Shown here: in pieces, positions 46,101-57,566 of the stretch | Position numbering within the stretch: position 1 is the first letter of the stretch | Layout of the letters: the number at the start of each line of letters is the position of its first letter | NCBI GenBank assembly: GCA_030848705.1 | Contig: CM061235.1 | Location: forward strand, 138,639,228 to 138,703,227 | Direction: 5' to 3' | From: Heracleum sosnowskyi | Taxonomy: Eukaryota; Streptophyta; Magnoliopsida; Apiales; Apiaceae | Length of the DNA stretch: 64,000 nucleotides | The notes under the pieces: model-generated | The model's input: the letters and a program-made list of their open reading frames with translations, nothing else | Databases searched by the model: none | What the model was told of the DNA's origin: nothing | Program-made: the position numbers and the translations under genes

Positions 46101-47233
46101 TTGAAGAGAGGGATCAACGCTACATTGTTAATACTGTGGTAGAGCAAGGGTTGAATGATGATGTCCTAAGCTGGAAGTTGGAAATTTCAGGAGAATATTC
46201 GGTTAGAAGTGCTTATCGAATGCTGCAGAAACAGAAGGGAGGTTGGGAGAGAAATGACAGTGTGAAATTCTGGAAGAAACTGTGGAGCATCAAAGCCCCA
46301 CCAAAAGTCCTTAACTTAATCTGGAGGGCGATTAACTATTGTCTCCCGACAAAAGTTCAACTTCAGGCTAAGTGTGTTCAAGTGGATAATCTTTGCCCTG
46401 TTTGTAATGAAGAGGAGGAGTCGATATCTCATGCCCTGGTTAAATGTAGATCAGCAGCGAGGGCCTGGCAAATTTATAATCAACACATCAATACGGAGAG
46501 CTGCATCGATTTTTCAAGGTGGTTAGAGGATAAATTGATAGGTCAATCGAAAGATAACATGGCAAAAATTCTTACCCTATGTTGGTCAATATGGAGAGCG
46601 AGGAATGATCTGGTTTGGGACAATAGGCGATGGAAGGAAGTAAAGATTGTTGCAAAAGCGTGGGAATATTTTTCGCAGTGGAAAGTAGCTCAGAGTCGAG
46701 GTTTTAGACCACCAATTCAACCTTCGTTTCCGGGGGATGGTGCAATTCTTTGGGTAAAGCCACAACAGAATGAAGTAAAAATATCAACAGATGCAGCAAT
46801 TTTTGAGGATCAGGAAATATCAGGCATTGGTTTGGTTGCAAGGAATCATGAAGGATACCTACTCACGGCAAGAATCAGAAGATTTTCAGAAGTCATGAAT
46901 CCTAGTTTAGCCGAGGCAATTGCTATTAAAGAGGCATTGAGCTGGGCTAAAGAATTGCAGCTGAGCTCAGTTACCATCGAATCCGATTGCTTGGCTATTG
47001 TGCAGTTGGTTCGAAGTGCAATTCCTTTGAGATCACGGATAGGACGGATAGTGGAGGATTGTAGGGTTCTAATGTGTGGTTTTAACAACTTGAAGTTGTA
47101 TTTTGTTAAGCGATCTGCGAATATGTCGGCTCATGAGCTAGCTCGTGTGTCACATATGTATCCTGATCGTAGTTTTGATTGGAGTTCTGTTCCGATCAAT
47201 GTTCGAAAATGTATTTTGGAAGATTTGAAGTAA
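43160..47233 (+). CDS. LINE ORF2 (AP endonuclease, reverse transcriptase, RNase H)
   Basis: 1357 residues, uninterrupted. The N-terminal apurinic-type endonuclease has LAWNCQGLG, GDLNN, the RLDR region and SDHSPL, so the catalytic Asn, Asp and His residues are visible. The reverse transcriptase has PGPDGM, LDMSKAYDRIEW, RQGDPLSPYLF and the catalytic FADD. A zinc-binding zf-RVT segment (W-K-L-W-S-I-K-A-P-P-K ... C-P-V-C ... H-A-L-V-K-C) lies near residues 1040-1120. A C-terminal RNase H domain has S-T-D-A, L-A-E-A and I-E-S-D-C. This is the usual plant L1 layout. It nicks target DNA and primes cDNA synthesis from the nick. I see no missing catalytic residue. Confidence 0.95.
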   Translation: MNALAWNCQGLGAPRKIQFLKNLTRSEKPVFVFLSETISSYSKMEGLSSDMGYEGFLAVEPQGRSGGIALLWKNADSVELLSFSRSHIDIKIKTIDNNDWRLTGVYGEPERANRHKTWDLLRNLSRDANLPWCLVGDLNNVTSHMDKRGGPPYPEFLIDGFNACLQDSDLQDLDIIGHQFTWERGRNTDHWTEVRLDRVLANTGWLDMFRTAKVYNLEGSPSDHSPLLLIPESLNRGSKRRQFKFENAWLTEPVCFQIIKSCWEEENNGNVIQKLKSCAHSLDMWGKDITGCFSKRIKECKQKLRALRNKRDSHSAAAYEEIRKQLFLILDQKEIFWRQRSKQLWLQAGEKNTKYFHSSCNRRKRNNCIQRLKNEAGNWVDWNSGLPEMIQEYFQELFTEEQSQGEAVLSCISKQISDQENHNLLEALTAEEVREAIFCMHPDKAPGPDGMTPAFFQKNWNVVGPEIVQLVREFFLTGELMEGINATNIVLIPKKKNPCKVTDLRPIALCNVVMKIITKVLANRLKKVLDSIISDTQSAFLPGRLISDNIMISFEVMHYLKRKKFGKEGYMALKLDMSKAYDRIEWKFLKDMLLRMGFSSWWSHLIMQCVTSVEYNIVLDKGDIGPIIPNRGLRQGDPLSPYLFIICAEGLSAMITNYEARRWMQGIRVCRKSPTISHMLFADDIYVFCKADSRDANKILELLDIYEKASGQRVNKDKSTVFFSANVIEYNRRMLCQELLIKEADDNSKYLGLPNIMGRNKSVVLGYLKERVKASIRSWNEKNLSKPSKEILIRMVAQTLPSFAMNVFLLPLETTREIEREMTKFFWNSSQKSKSKIHWMAWDRMARHKHVGGLGFKCFRDFNLAMLAKQCWRLITNPDSLVSRIYKARYYTDTNFLQAKLGGSPSFIWRSVMEARRVISAGSVWRIGNCKDIQIQDQPWLNDLKNPYVITHSPAIVDQKVNALFQPNSTSWDLELIRDIFEERDQRYIVNTVVEQGLNDDVLSWKLEISGEYSVRSAYRMLQKQKGGWERNDSVKFWKKLWSIKAPPKVLNLIWRAINYCLPTKVQLQAKCVQVDNLCPVCNEEEESISHALVKCRSAARAWQIYNQHINTESCIDFSRWLEDKLIGQSKDNMAKILTLCWSIWRARNDLVWDNRRWKEVKIVAKAWEYFSQWKVAQSRGFRPPIQPSFPGDGAILWVKPQQNEVKISTDAAIFEDQEISGIGLVARNHEGYLLTARIRRFSEVMNPSLAEAIAIKEALSWAKELQLSSVTIESDCLAIVQLVRSAIPLRSRIGRIVEDCRVLMCGFNNLKLYFVKRSANMSAHELARVSHMYPDRSFDWSSVPINVRKCILEDLK

Positions 47234-47250
47234 TGAAATTGCATTTTGTC

Positions 47251-47279
47251 AAAAAAAAAAAAAAAAAAAAAGACAGTCT
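47251..47279 (+). repeat. LINE poly(A) tail and right target duplication
   Basis: About 21 A at 47251-47271, then GACAGTCT (47272-47279), the partner of 41849-41856. Confidence 0.9.
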
Positions 47280-48961
47280 AATAATTTTACATTCAACTGA
47301 GAGACTGTGACCGTCTACATCTGGCAAAGACCAACCCTCGTTTAGATAAAAAGAGTACGGGGTTAGTTTTTTTTTTTTTTTTTTAAATCATTTTTTAAGG
47401 TAACTTTATTAAACCATACCAAAACCTATATTCTTCAACATCTACATCCGCCTCTCTCCTCGTTTAGTCGACAGAACTTCCAGCGGGAAAATTTGTAGAA
47501 AGTCTCAAATTTTTTAATTTATTTTATTTCAATAATATCCTTTTCTGGTAAGGATTTTAACTCTTTTGGTTTGTTTGATTTATTTTTCAAATGTGAATAA
47601 ACGAATCTTCTGTTTTGTTTTCTTTTTTGATTCAAACCGAGTTTATTGGATTAGAGAGTCGACTGGGGATCTTTTATTGAAGTTTCATTTTTCAGATCTA
47701 ATATTTTTTATTTAAAATTTCAGTTTACAAGTTTAGTTTAGTTTATTTTACTCTCCTTGCTATACAGTGTTTCAGAGTACTCAATTTTAATGAAGTGAAG
47801 TTTGGGAAATTATTTAAAGGTACTCTTTAACTTTATTTTTAATATCTTATTATAACTAAATATTATAATTTAAATTGTTATCTAAAATATTGTAATTAGT
47901 TTAAATTTTATATTAAATATCACAAATTATAAAATTAATTTTATTAAGAATATATTATAAAATATAAAAAATAATTTGAAAAAGATATATAAACACTTGA
48001 TTTCGAGTATCCTCATTATCCAGTCGGAAGAGAGCAAAATAATTGTTCTAAAAAATCGGGATGCATTCAGAGATTGTTTCTTATTCAAGAATCGGGCTGT
48101 GACCGACGATTCCAAATATGTATGATGAAGCTTTTCTTTATCTGACTGAATAATGTTGACCTAAATTCTTTGCGCGGCTACATTAAAAACATGGTAGAAA
48201 AACGTACAACTACTCTGACATACAGCAAAACAATTCTATGACGTAAATTGTGGGCATGGAGGTCGCTAACGAATTTACATTTAGTCTAAAGTGGTCCTTA
48301 TCTTCACCAATTCGGTATTTCACCGTATCAAGCTAAAATTTATCTTTTTTGCATTGTTTACGAAATGGTGAAATATCAAACTTGGACCACCTTGAGAACA
48401 TTTCTGTAATACTGTAATTACTATACATACATATTATGTAAATGCATCAAACCATGTGTATCACTGGAGAAAAAGGGGAGAAAATTCCATACATAATATT
48501 GAATTTAAGTTGAATACAGAGTCCATGAATAGAAGTCAATACCCGAACCATACATTATTCTTGCTGTGTTTAGGAAAACAAACCACACGATAACAACAAC
48601 TATTCAGCACAGCTAGGCTACAAGTACAATCTCTCTCATCTATGGTTCGTTCTTGACTCCCTTTGGCAAACCAGCATGAATTTGATTTTCGATAAACGAA
48701 ATAAACTAGAGTCCTGAGGAAAATCTTTACTGGGAAAAAAAATTAAATGATGCTATGAAGTAGTTGAAAATGGTTATGAAGTTTGACAGTAGCAAAAAGA
48801 AAAGAAGAAAACAACTCCAGCAGTTGTAGCAGAAAAGCATGCATGCAGCAATAAGTGATGAACTTCATAGCTATTGATGATAGTGCATTGAGAGCCCTCA
48901 ACTAACCAAACTCAACTCCCCACTAAATAATAAATTTTTTTCAACCAGGAGGTGATTAATT
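47280..48961. other. Intergenic, includes 3' UTR of the HD-ZIP gene
   Basis: AT-rich, with no convincing ORF, RNA gene or repeat end. The part nearest 48961 must include the 3' UTR of the minus-strand HD-ZIP IV gene. I cannot choose a single poly(A) site. Confidence 0.6.
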
Positions 48962-51900
48962 TCAAGTAGAGCTATTCAAGGCAACTTTAATTTGCTGTAT
49001 AGTGTTTCCAATAAGGTTATTAACCGTGTTCACTGACTCTTGGCTCATTTTCGTTGTGGTTGATGCCATATGACTTACCATAATCTGTATCACAATTGTC
49101 AAAAGTGAACCTGTTGTTGATGTACAACTACTACTTGAAGCTCCCTCGTGAACTGTTTGTTGTAGTGTACTGGTCCGACCATCCGGAGAAATAGTGAACC
49201 CTGATGGTAGAAGAGGAATGTAGGAAGTGTCTTCACCACTCATGGCTATGTTTATGGCAGGTAGGTCTACAGGGCTGTACACAACTAATGAACCGGAAGA
49301 GTCTATGCAGCTTTCTTGAAGTACCAACATGTTGCTCTGGCTAGTATTGAAAGCCTGGTGATCATTTAATAAAAGTTTCTTGAAACGTATTCAAGATGAC
49401 AGTATAACTAATGACAATATTGTGATGCATAAATATTCGGTCTGGCTATTTTTATCTTGCATACCGGAAAGGAACATTCATGAAGATCTTATATACTTAT
49501 ATTTTCACTATACCTAAAAACTACACAATTGTGTAGCTGTCTACATTGACGTTCAAAATGGACCCTCAATCTATTATGTCAACTACTCATTTATGGTGCT
49601 GCTCAATTCAAAATTGTAACAAGTTGACTGCAATTTTAAGAAATTTGATAGGGAATTAAGTAAATAACAATGATTTGGAGGACAAATATTGCTTAAACTA
49701 ATTGATCATACCCGTAGAACAGAGATGCAGTTCCCTGAATGAGATCCATTAGCAATATGAGCAACTTCTTGGACAGGATTGTGATCCGAGAGAACATCCC
49801 ACTACGCAAAGGGATATCAAATTATTACTAGAAAAATTAAACAGAATGAAGAGTACTAAACTCCAAAGCATTAACCTTGTACCTGAGGCCGAGTTCTTTC
49901 ATCTCTGAAGAAATTGAAAACAATTTGTGGAGGAAGTGGCAGCCAAATAGTGGCAGCTGCGCTAAGGACCATTCCATGAGGCTGACCAAGATTTGCAAAT
50001 CTGTGGAGATTGGCTCGAACTTCAAACTCATTTACCGTCCCAGATAATGCAGTCCATTGCTGACTGTTCGGCAGATTAATGATAGAACAAAAATTGTTTA
50101 CCATTCTTTGAGCAAGTTTCATCATGCTTCTTTTTCCATATGGAGATGTTATAACTGGAAAATGGAAATAAGTTGTTCAATGAATCAATTATTTAATTAG
50201 TTATACAAATACCTAACAAACATATGTATATTTAAAGAAGGAAGTAAAAGAGCCACTACCTCCTCCAACATCACGAGTTGTTGTCCCAGTGACCATTGAA
50301 CAAGCAATTCTTTCACATGATCTTTGAAGAGTAGAAATCCACCTTTCAGCACCAAAAGCTAAGCCACTGTAAATGTGATCTTTATAAAGCCTATGAATTG
50401 GAACTTTATCTTCAACTTCCATGTGTTCCATCCAAGTGACCTACATATGTAAAAATTGAATCTATTTAAGTTGGAAAAGTGAAGCAACAAAACAATTTTT
50501 GCTAGTACGAGAACAGATGGGATTATGACCTTGGAGTAGCCATTTGGCATGTCTTGAATCAAGCATCCAGAAGGCATCCGGTGTACTCGGCATTGAGAAG
50601 TAAACAAGTTATCTTGAGGAAGATCATAAGAAACATCAACTATTGCCCATGAACCTTCCTCGATTTGCTGACAGAATCTAAGGAAATAACATTGCCGAGT
50701 TGGTACTAAAGGCGACAGAACTTGCAACTCTTGGTACATCTGCCATATTATCAAGGTTCAAAAATTAATAATTTTTTGCTATATTTGACAAATAAAATGA
50801 CAAGAACTGCTGATCCTTACAAGTTGTAGTGAACCGCTTTGGCTGCCTATCATTCCAGATGATATTACTGCGATTGTTGCTGCCCTTGAGACGACCGTGG
50901 GAAGTAGCTCAACCCATTTGTTCTAACAAGAACAAAATAGAAATATGAAGATAAATTACTCATCTAAACCTATTGTTTAAGGCATATCAAATTATAGAAA
51001 CATCAAAGGAATTACAGAAAGAACGAACCGAGTCTATGAACAAATTAACCAATGCCAAACCATTCATGATTACTACGCCGGAATCCCTTGAAGCCTCAAC
51101 ACGAACATTCGGATTCTTCAAGTGACTATTAACTCTTGGAAATATTCTCTCATAACTTTCCAGATTAAGTACTTCTTTTCCGTCAGCCATGGACTTCACC
51201 CAGAATGGCTCATTGCTTTGCAGCAGTCTGATCAATTCTTCCATTGCATTACGAGCAATATCAGTCATAAGTGACTTATCCATATCTGATATGCTCATTG
51301 TGTGATATGGAATGTTTGGAACGTTCAATGAACTGCCTGGAAGAAGATCAAGATCAAGTGATGGACCGGTCATTCCTTGAATTCCGAAACTTCCCATGGA
51401 TAAGTCTAACGAAGATATATGGATTGGTTGAATTGGAGGGAGTTGAGAAATAGGTCTCCCAATGTACTTTGAAGCAACACTTGAAACTCTGTCAAGCTAC
51501 AAATCATGCCAAAACCTCAAATGTTAATTGAACTTCGATAGCAAAAGAATGAGCATAACAGAAACAATATGAAAGAATCCAAGTGATTAGAAATTTGAGA
51601 ACCAAAACAAGAAACATTTTAACCTCTTCTTTCAGATGCAAATTCTCCATGTGCAATTTCTGTTCATCAAAATAAGGATCTTCTCCGATAGGAGGACCGC
51701 CACAAGAAGGGCATATTACATTCTTCAGTGCCTCTCTAATTGCTATGTTTTCACATCGTATCTTATCGTTTTCAGCACGAAGTGCACAATTATCAGCTCG
51801 CTCATGTTGTGCCTAAATCAACACAGTCAACATTATATATATATACCACAAACAATGGAACAAAATCATAAAAGCAGAAAGTAACAAGAACCTTCATTTG

Positions 51901-52710
51901 TGTTCTCCGATTTTGAAACCAAAATTTAATCTGGCGAGGAGATAAACCCAACTCTCTGCTTAATTGCATTCTCATCTTTTCATCCGGATGTGGAAACTCT
52001 TTGAAAATTCTTCATACCCATGAAAAAAAAAAACCTTAGTACATCAGAAAAATTAAACCAGTTACCTTATGAAAAGTAACATTTGACATGTCACACTCAA
52101 TGTCTTCCACTATTGACTATTGAGGTATAAAATCATATGAATCATTCTTCATTACGAATTAAAGAACTATAAATCTTTTTGTTATATATTTGTGATTAAA
52201 TACGACATGATTTTTACTTTACTACATTTACCCCATCACACCCCATCCTCAACAGAATTCGAAGTTTCGAACCCTAGAAGTGGCGACATATCCCTGTGGG
52301 AAACTGCACCCTCGGTAGGGTTTAAGATCGAATTAAGTACTAACTCGTAATCACTTATAAGACATGTACATGTAAAAATTATGTATAATCCGTGTGAGAA
52401 ATATGCAAAATTTAGTAGCTATATATATTCAAGTTCTAACAATTTCATTTGGCTCTTATTTAATGAATGTTTGACAAAAACATAATCATCACATGAAGTA
52501 AGAACTAAAAAGATAAAAGGACAGTGACGGAACCAAAGCGGGGCTAGCCTATTTTTAGTACTGCTAAAATAGAGTTATATAAAAATACCCTTCGAGCTTC
52601 TGAATCTGGTTAGCAGTATGACGATGATAACGTTTCTTCCTCCGGTGAGGATCCAAGATATCATGGTTGTCATCGCCCGAGCCACCTCCTGCTCCGCTAC
52701 CAAACTCCAT
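48962..52710 (-). CDS. HDG11: Class IV HD-ZIP transcription factor, HDG11/HDG12-like, ten exons
   Basis: Ten exons on the minus strand, all with GT..AG introns: 52589-52710, 51892-52009, 51624-51812, 51029-51496, 50821-50922, 50530-50739, 50260-50440, 49883-50154, 49712-49801 and 48962-49354. They sum to 2145 bases, 714 residues plus stop. The start is the only ATG giving an acidic/Gly N-terminus directly before the homeodomain. Domains: homeodomain about 23-82 (KKRYHRHT ... IKFWFQNRRTQMK); zipper-loop-zipper about 83-150 with CPSCGGPP; START lipid-binding domain about 215-445 (MDKSLMTDIARNAMEELIRL ... SGCLIQDMPNGYSKVTWMEH); C-terminal SAD region ending in an INIAMSGEDTSYIPLL block. The family acts in epidermal nuclei on L1-box promoters; HDG11 affects trichome branching and drought tolerance in Arabidopsis. 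The gene looks functional. One oddity is Phe46 in EFPHPDEK, where the family normally has Cys. Confidence 0.93.
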
Positions 52711-54573
52711 ACAAGAATATTGCTAGTTCCGGTGAGTGGTGGTGATGGTGTTAGTTTCTTGGTGTAGATACTGACAGCAAAAATAGTTGTAGTACTTGTG
52801 TTTCGAAAACACTCGTAATCCCATGATATAAAAACAACACAAAAAACAAGTATAAGAAAGGAAAAAATGAAAAAAGATTCGAATAATAGTTATGGCTTTG
52901 CTTTTAATTATGAAATAAATTATAAGATATTTAGATTTGGCTAAATATTGGATTTGATTTCATAACGGCCGGAAAATATTATATATTCCACCATGAATTC
53001 AGATTTTGTACGTTGATAGAGCGTGTACAGTGTGTGTATTTAAGCAGGAGAGAAAATAGAGAGAGAGAGAGATGTAATAGGAGGTGCAGTATGAATTAAA
53101 GCAAGGCAAAATATATGGGGTAGGAGAGTGGGAAGGTGAGTAATTAAAGAGTTTCCGTTGTTTTAGAAATGAGCTTGGGTAAGAGAGCCATTATCCCCGT
53201 ATACGTAATCTAATGTATATGTACCTGTTTATATATTTAGTAAATCGAAATAAATTGGTTGAGATATTCATTAGCGATTTATCATAAATTGGAGATTTAT
53301 CGGAGTCTTAAATTGAAAATAAATTAGTACAAAAATTAGATAAATTTTATTATTTTAATAATATTTAATATATTATCCTTATTTATAATAAAATATATCA
53401 TTTCAAAATAAATTATAGCGATAAATCGGATTTTAGAAATCGAATCGGTCAAATATTTTTTAACCCAATTTATCGGTGATTTTTGAAAAATTAATGGACG
53501 ATTTTTAGAATACTATGCACACACCGTCCCTTCCTTAGTTTCAAAATTAAATAATTAGTAAATTCGAATGAAAATAAAAAAAAATTAGAAATCGACTAAC
53601 TTGATTCAATCACAAGTATTTATATATTATTGACAATAGGAAAAATCAACTTGGATAAATATTTAATATTAGATGATACGATGGAACATAACCTAGTTTT
53701 AATATTTATCATCTTATGAAAAATGCTAATCCTTTTTATTTTGAGATATTCTATTCATTTCCTAATATTTTATGAAAATAAAATAATTTTTAATTAACAA
53801 GTCCCATTAATTTATAATCATTTATCCATTTTTTTTATTTTTCTTAAATTTAATAGGAAGTTGTTAAGGGTTTATCTCGTTCATGGCTTGGAATCTTGCT
53901 AGCGTCCAAAATTTGTTAAAACTACGGAAGTGCTACCTAATACGGAGATACATGTTTACATACATAGGTATGCATGCATGAAAATACATACGTACACTGT
54001 GTCTGTATTGTGATTTACAGATACAAAGCGGCCCTAATGGATTGATTACAAAAGGAGACACCCATTTAAAAACTGAAACACCATTAGAGGGATCGGATAA
54101 CTATTGCTACAATTTCTCACGCTAGATAATTGCTTATGTACCACATGATTAAATTTTGTACAATTCGTATATGTGATTATAACTCAAGTCAGATGTACAG
54201 TTACGAAGCTTTTAAGGCTGAATAACATTCAATTTTTCCGGAGTTACTACTTTCCGGCGACCATGGTGTTTAGAACTACTCCTCTATTAAAACATTACTC
54301 CTATTACGTATGTTGGTATGAATTCCTTGAAGTTGACACGGAATACGAGGACTAGCAGCAAGAGTCGAGCTGTAAGTTGAAACATCTAATTGGGTGGTTG
54401 TTCACTCTGGCACAATGCACAAAAATATAGTCAATGACCTAAGATCAAAGTCAGAAAAAATAAATTAAAATAAGTAAATTTTGAATATATGTTAATTACT
54501 TTAGGCCCAAATTAAAAAATATACATGTAATAATAAGGTCTAGGCCCAAATTAAAAAAATATATAGGTAATAA
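52711..54573. other. Upstream region of the HD-ZIP gene, AT-rich
   Basis: Contains the 5' UTR and promoter of the minus-strand gene, then AT-rich DNA without a supported gene. Small ORFs here (for example 54173-54355) have no recognisable domain. Confidence 0.6.
53036..53072 (-). promoter_or_regulatory. Putative core promoter of the HD-ZIP IV gene
   Basis: On the minus strand a TTAAATA box (about 53037-53044) lies about 330 bases upstream of the start codon. A TC-rich tract precedes it (53056-53072). Both are common in plant core promoters. I did not find a perfect L1 box nearby. The placement is inferred. Confidence 0.35.
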
Positions 54574-57478
54574 TCTATTACTTATATATTATATTTCAAC
54601 ACAAGGGCAAAGTTTTTCATTTTAATGCTTGTGAAGTTACGATTTTACCCCTATTTTTTGAAAAATAACAACAATACAACTGTTATATTATTATGCAAAA
54701 TAAATTAATATTTGTTAATGTAGAGAATGAAACCTCCAACTAAGGAATCCAAAGCATAACCACTATGCTACATTGTTTTTTGAGTTTATTTTAAAGATTT
54801 TATTAGATAAGTCACATCATTTTCTCTAATTTTATATTCTTTTTTTATTTTGAACCTTTGAGTAAAAGAAATATTGGTCCATATTATTTTATATAAATAT
54901 GTATTTTTTATTTACGTTATTATTATTATTATATATATAGGTAAATGATCGATCATCGTTATAAATTTTTATTATAGTTGTATATTTTTTATTAAATATA
55001 CTTTAGTTATGTTGTTGATAATTCATATTTTTATATCATATTATATATTACTATTTTACATTATTAGAATTAATTAATTATACATAAAATATAGTAATGA
55101 ACTTGATCTAATATAAGAACTATTGTATATGTTATGTATCTCATTATTTGTTAAGTCTATAATTTAAAATTAAGAAAATTAACATCAAAATTATGTAATG
55201 CTAATGTTTATACACTCTGTTCGTCACATTCATTTCTTAGAAAATTTCTTTTCAAAATGAACACTTCATTTGTTGATATTTTCTAATATTACATGTCATT
55301 CTTTATTAACTTCGGTATATCTCTAATTTACTCATATTTTTCGTCAATTTTTTCACTTTTTCCACCATTTTAATCCCCCGGTTGATGTCCAAGTCAAAAA
55401 TCGGGGTGATGATTTAAAATGTAGAATATTACGGAGTATATAATTACAAAAAAAAGTTTTTTTTCATTATAAATGATAAATGTAAAAAATAAAATTTTTA
55501 CACTCTCTTTGTCATGATAAATGATGGGTATGGAAAATAAAATTTATATGATATAATTTCACATGTTACACATGAATGTAAATTATTCCTGATAAAAAAA
55601 TATTTTCATTTTCATTTTTCTCTTTGTATATATATATATATATATAAATGTATTATACTATTTAAATAAAAATATATAAATTCTATCTATAAAATCATAC
55701 ATAATATATAACTACATCAAATATGAACTATATAACATAATTTTTAAGTATATAAAATATCAAATATTTGAGTTAAATTTGAAATGTTTTATTGATCAAA
55801 CATTTAGACTTTGAGGGGTTTAAATGTATAATTCGACTAAAAAGATAAATATTTGAAAATGTAGAAGATACAATTGAATTGATTCCAAAAAGACGATAAC
55901 TCAAAAACAGGATCTATGTTTTAAATAAAAAATCAACATGATTAATATGCAATAGATGAAAATAAGATATGATTTTTCTCGATCATAAGAATTATAAAAT
56001 TCTCTAACTATTAATGACGACAGGTTAGACTATAAGTTTTAACAATAAAAATTCAAATTGTATGTAAAAAATTATTGAATGATGTTAAAAAAAATATAAG
56101 CCTTTAATAATAATATAATTTTATATAATATATTAATTGGATGCGTAATATCATAAAATTATTTTGATAAATGAAATTCTAAATAGGGTTTGTGGGCTTT
56201 GAGGACATCGTCGAATTACAACACTAAAGCTAATACACAATAAAATATAAGTAAAGTTTATTTTTTATATATGAAAAGGTTGAGTTTATTATTACAAAAA
56301 TGTCATTCAAAATTTGTATTGAAAAAACAGTATAACCTCGTATAAGTCTTCATGTCAAAATCATGGTCATTTTCACTTTTAAATAGATGAATAATCCCTA
56401 GATATTTATAAAGTTATCGTATTTACATTACTTTTTTTAAAAAAAAATAGTCTTAAAAATGATATATTTATCAGTATATATTTGTTTATAACACGTGCAA
56501 AGCACGAGTTATTTTTTTGTATTATTTTACTTTTTTATTTAAATTATTATAATCAAATTAAATATAGTAACGAGTGGTTCACGTATTTTACCTTTATTTA
56601 TGTTTTTAATTTTTGAGTTATTCTGCCGGATCAGTCGCTCAGAGTAAATGTTAATTTTAACATATTTGTAATAAATGTTTATTTTAATATGTTGATGGGA
56701 TTCGAACTTTAAACTTTTATGTAGCATAACTTTTAGTAATACATTTAGATGTTCCAATCAATTTGACTTCAAAGACCTATCAGTATCGATTGTGATTGAA
56801 AAAGATAACCGATATGAGTTGTGAACCAAATGATAAATTATACCCCATTTTGTTTATTATAGTTTATTATAGATTGTAGTTGATTCAGAATTCATTAATT
56901 TGTACCATATATTTATAAAATTATATAACTGAGCAAAATACATGAATTTTGAGAAATATATATAACATAATTCAATTTGAGTTATATATGAATTTTTAAA
57001 ATTTAGGATTTCAATTATTTATGATGATTGAGTTGAAATATTTACATACGTCATTATAACATGGATCCACTCTATATGAAGGGAAGAAAAAAAGATGAAA
57101 CCACAAAATAGTTGTTTGGAAATTATATATATGCGTAAGTCATTAATGTTGTATAATCATATTTACATCGATAAAAATAATCATGTGCCTTTTATCATAT
57201 AGATATTAGTTGAATATAACGAAATCTAAATCAAATTTACAAGTATTTGATTCATGAAAACGGTATGCAATATTACAAATTTACGATAAATTGCAAATAT
57301 TATCATCTAATGTATTTTTAATTATAAAATTATTTCGATATATAAACAAATTCTGCGAGAAAGAACAAGTCTCAAAACCTGACAGGGGTACGTTCGTCAT
57401 TCAAAGTAGTTACATTATTCGCCAAAAAAATTTCTCGTTTTTATGCAGGCCCGTGCCTTGCACGGGCTATTACGCTAA
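54574..57478 (+). mobile_element. Helitron-like element H3
   Basis: The left end at 54574 reads TCTATTACTTATATATTATA after an A. The right end has a perfect 7-bp stem CCCGTGC/GCACGGG (57450-57456 and 57460-57466) followed by CTAA at 57475-57478 and T. A degenerate hairpin without CTRR sits at 56492-56509, so a second partial copy may be nested inside. There is no transposase. A second copy starts 89 bases further on. Confidence 0.6.
57450..57478 (+). repeat. Helitron 3' terminus of H3
   Basis: A seven-base-pair stem with a 3-base loop, then CTATTACG and CTAA followed by T. It matches the CTRR-T rule. Confidence 0.75.
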
Positions 57479-57566
57479 TAAGGTTTAATAACGGAAAAAA
57501 GAAAACGAAGAAGAATAAAGTATAAATATCAACACATATATTCAAACTTTCAGTGTCTCGGTTTCA

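Larger units (their letters stand above)
41857..47271 (+). mobile_element. Full-length L1-type LINE with two intact ORFs
   Basis: About 5.4 kb: a 107-base 5' UTR, ORF1, ORF2 overlapping ORF1 by ATGA, a 17-base 3' UTR and an uninterrupted poly(A) of about 21. It is flanked by the 8-bp duplication GACAGTCT. No stop or frameshift appears in 5.2 kb of coding sequence and all catalytic motifs are present. The insertion looks young and possibly competent. The 5' UTR carries CTATTGGTGTGT twice (41866-41877 and 41897-41908). Confidence 0.95.
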
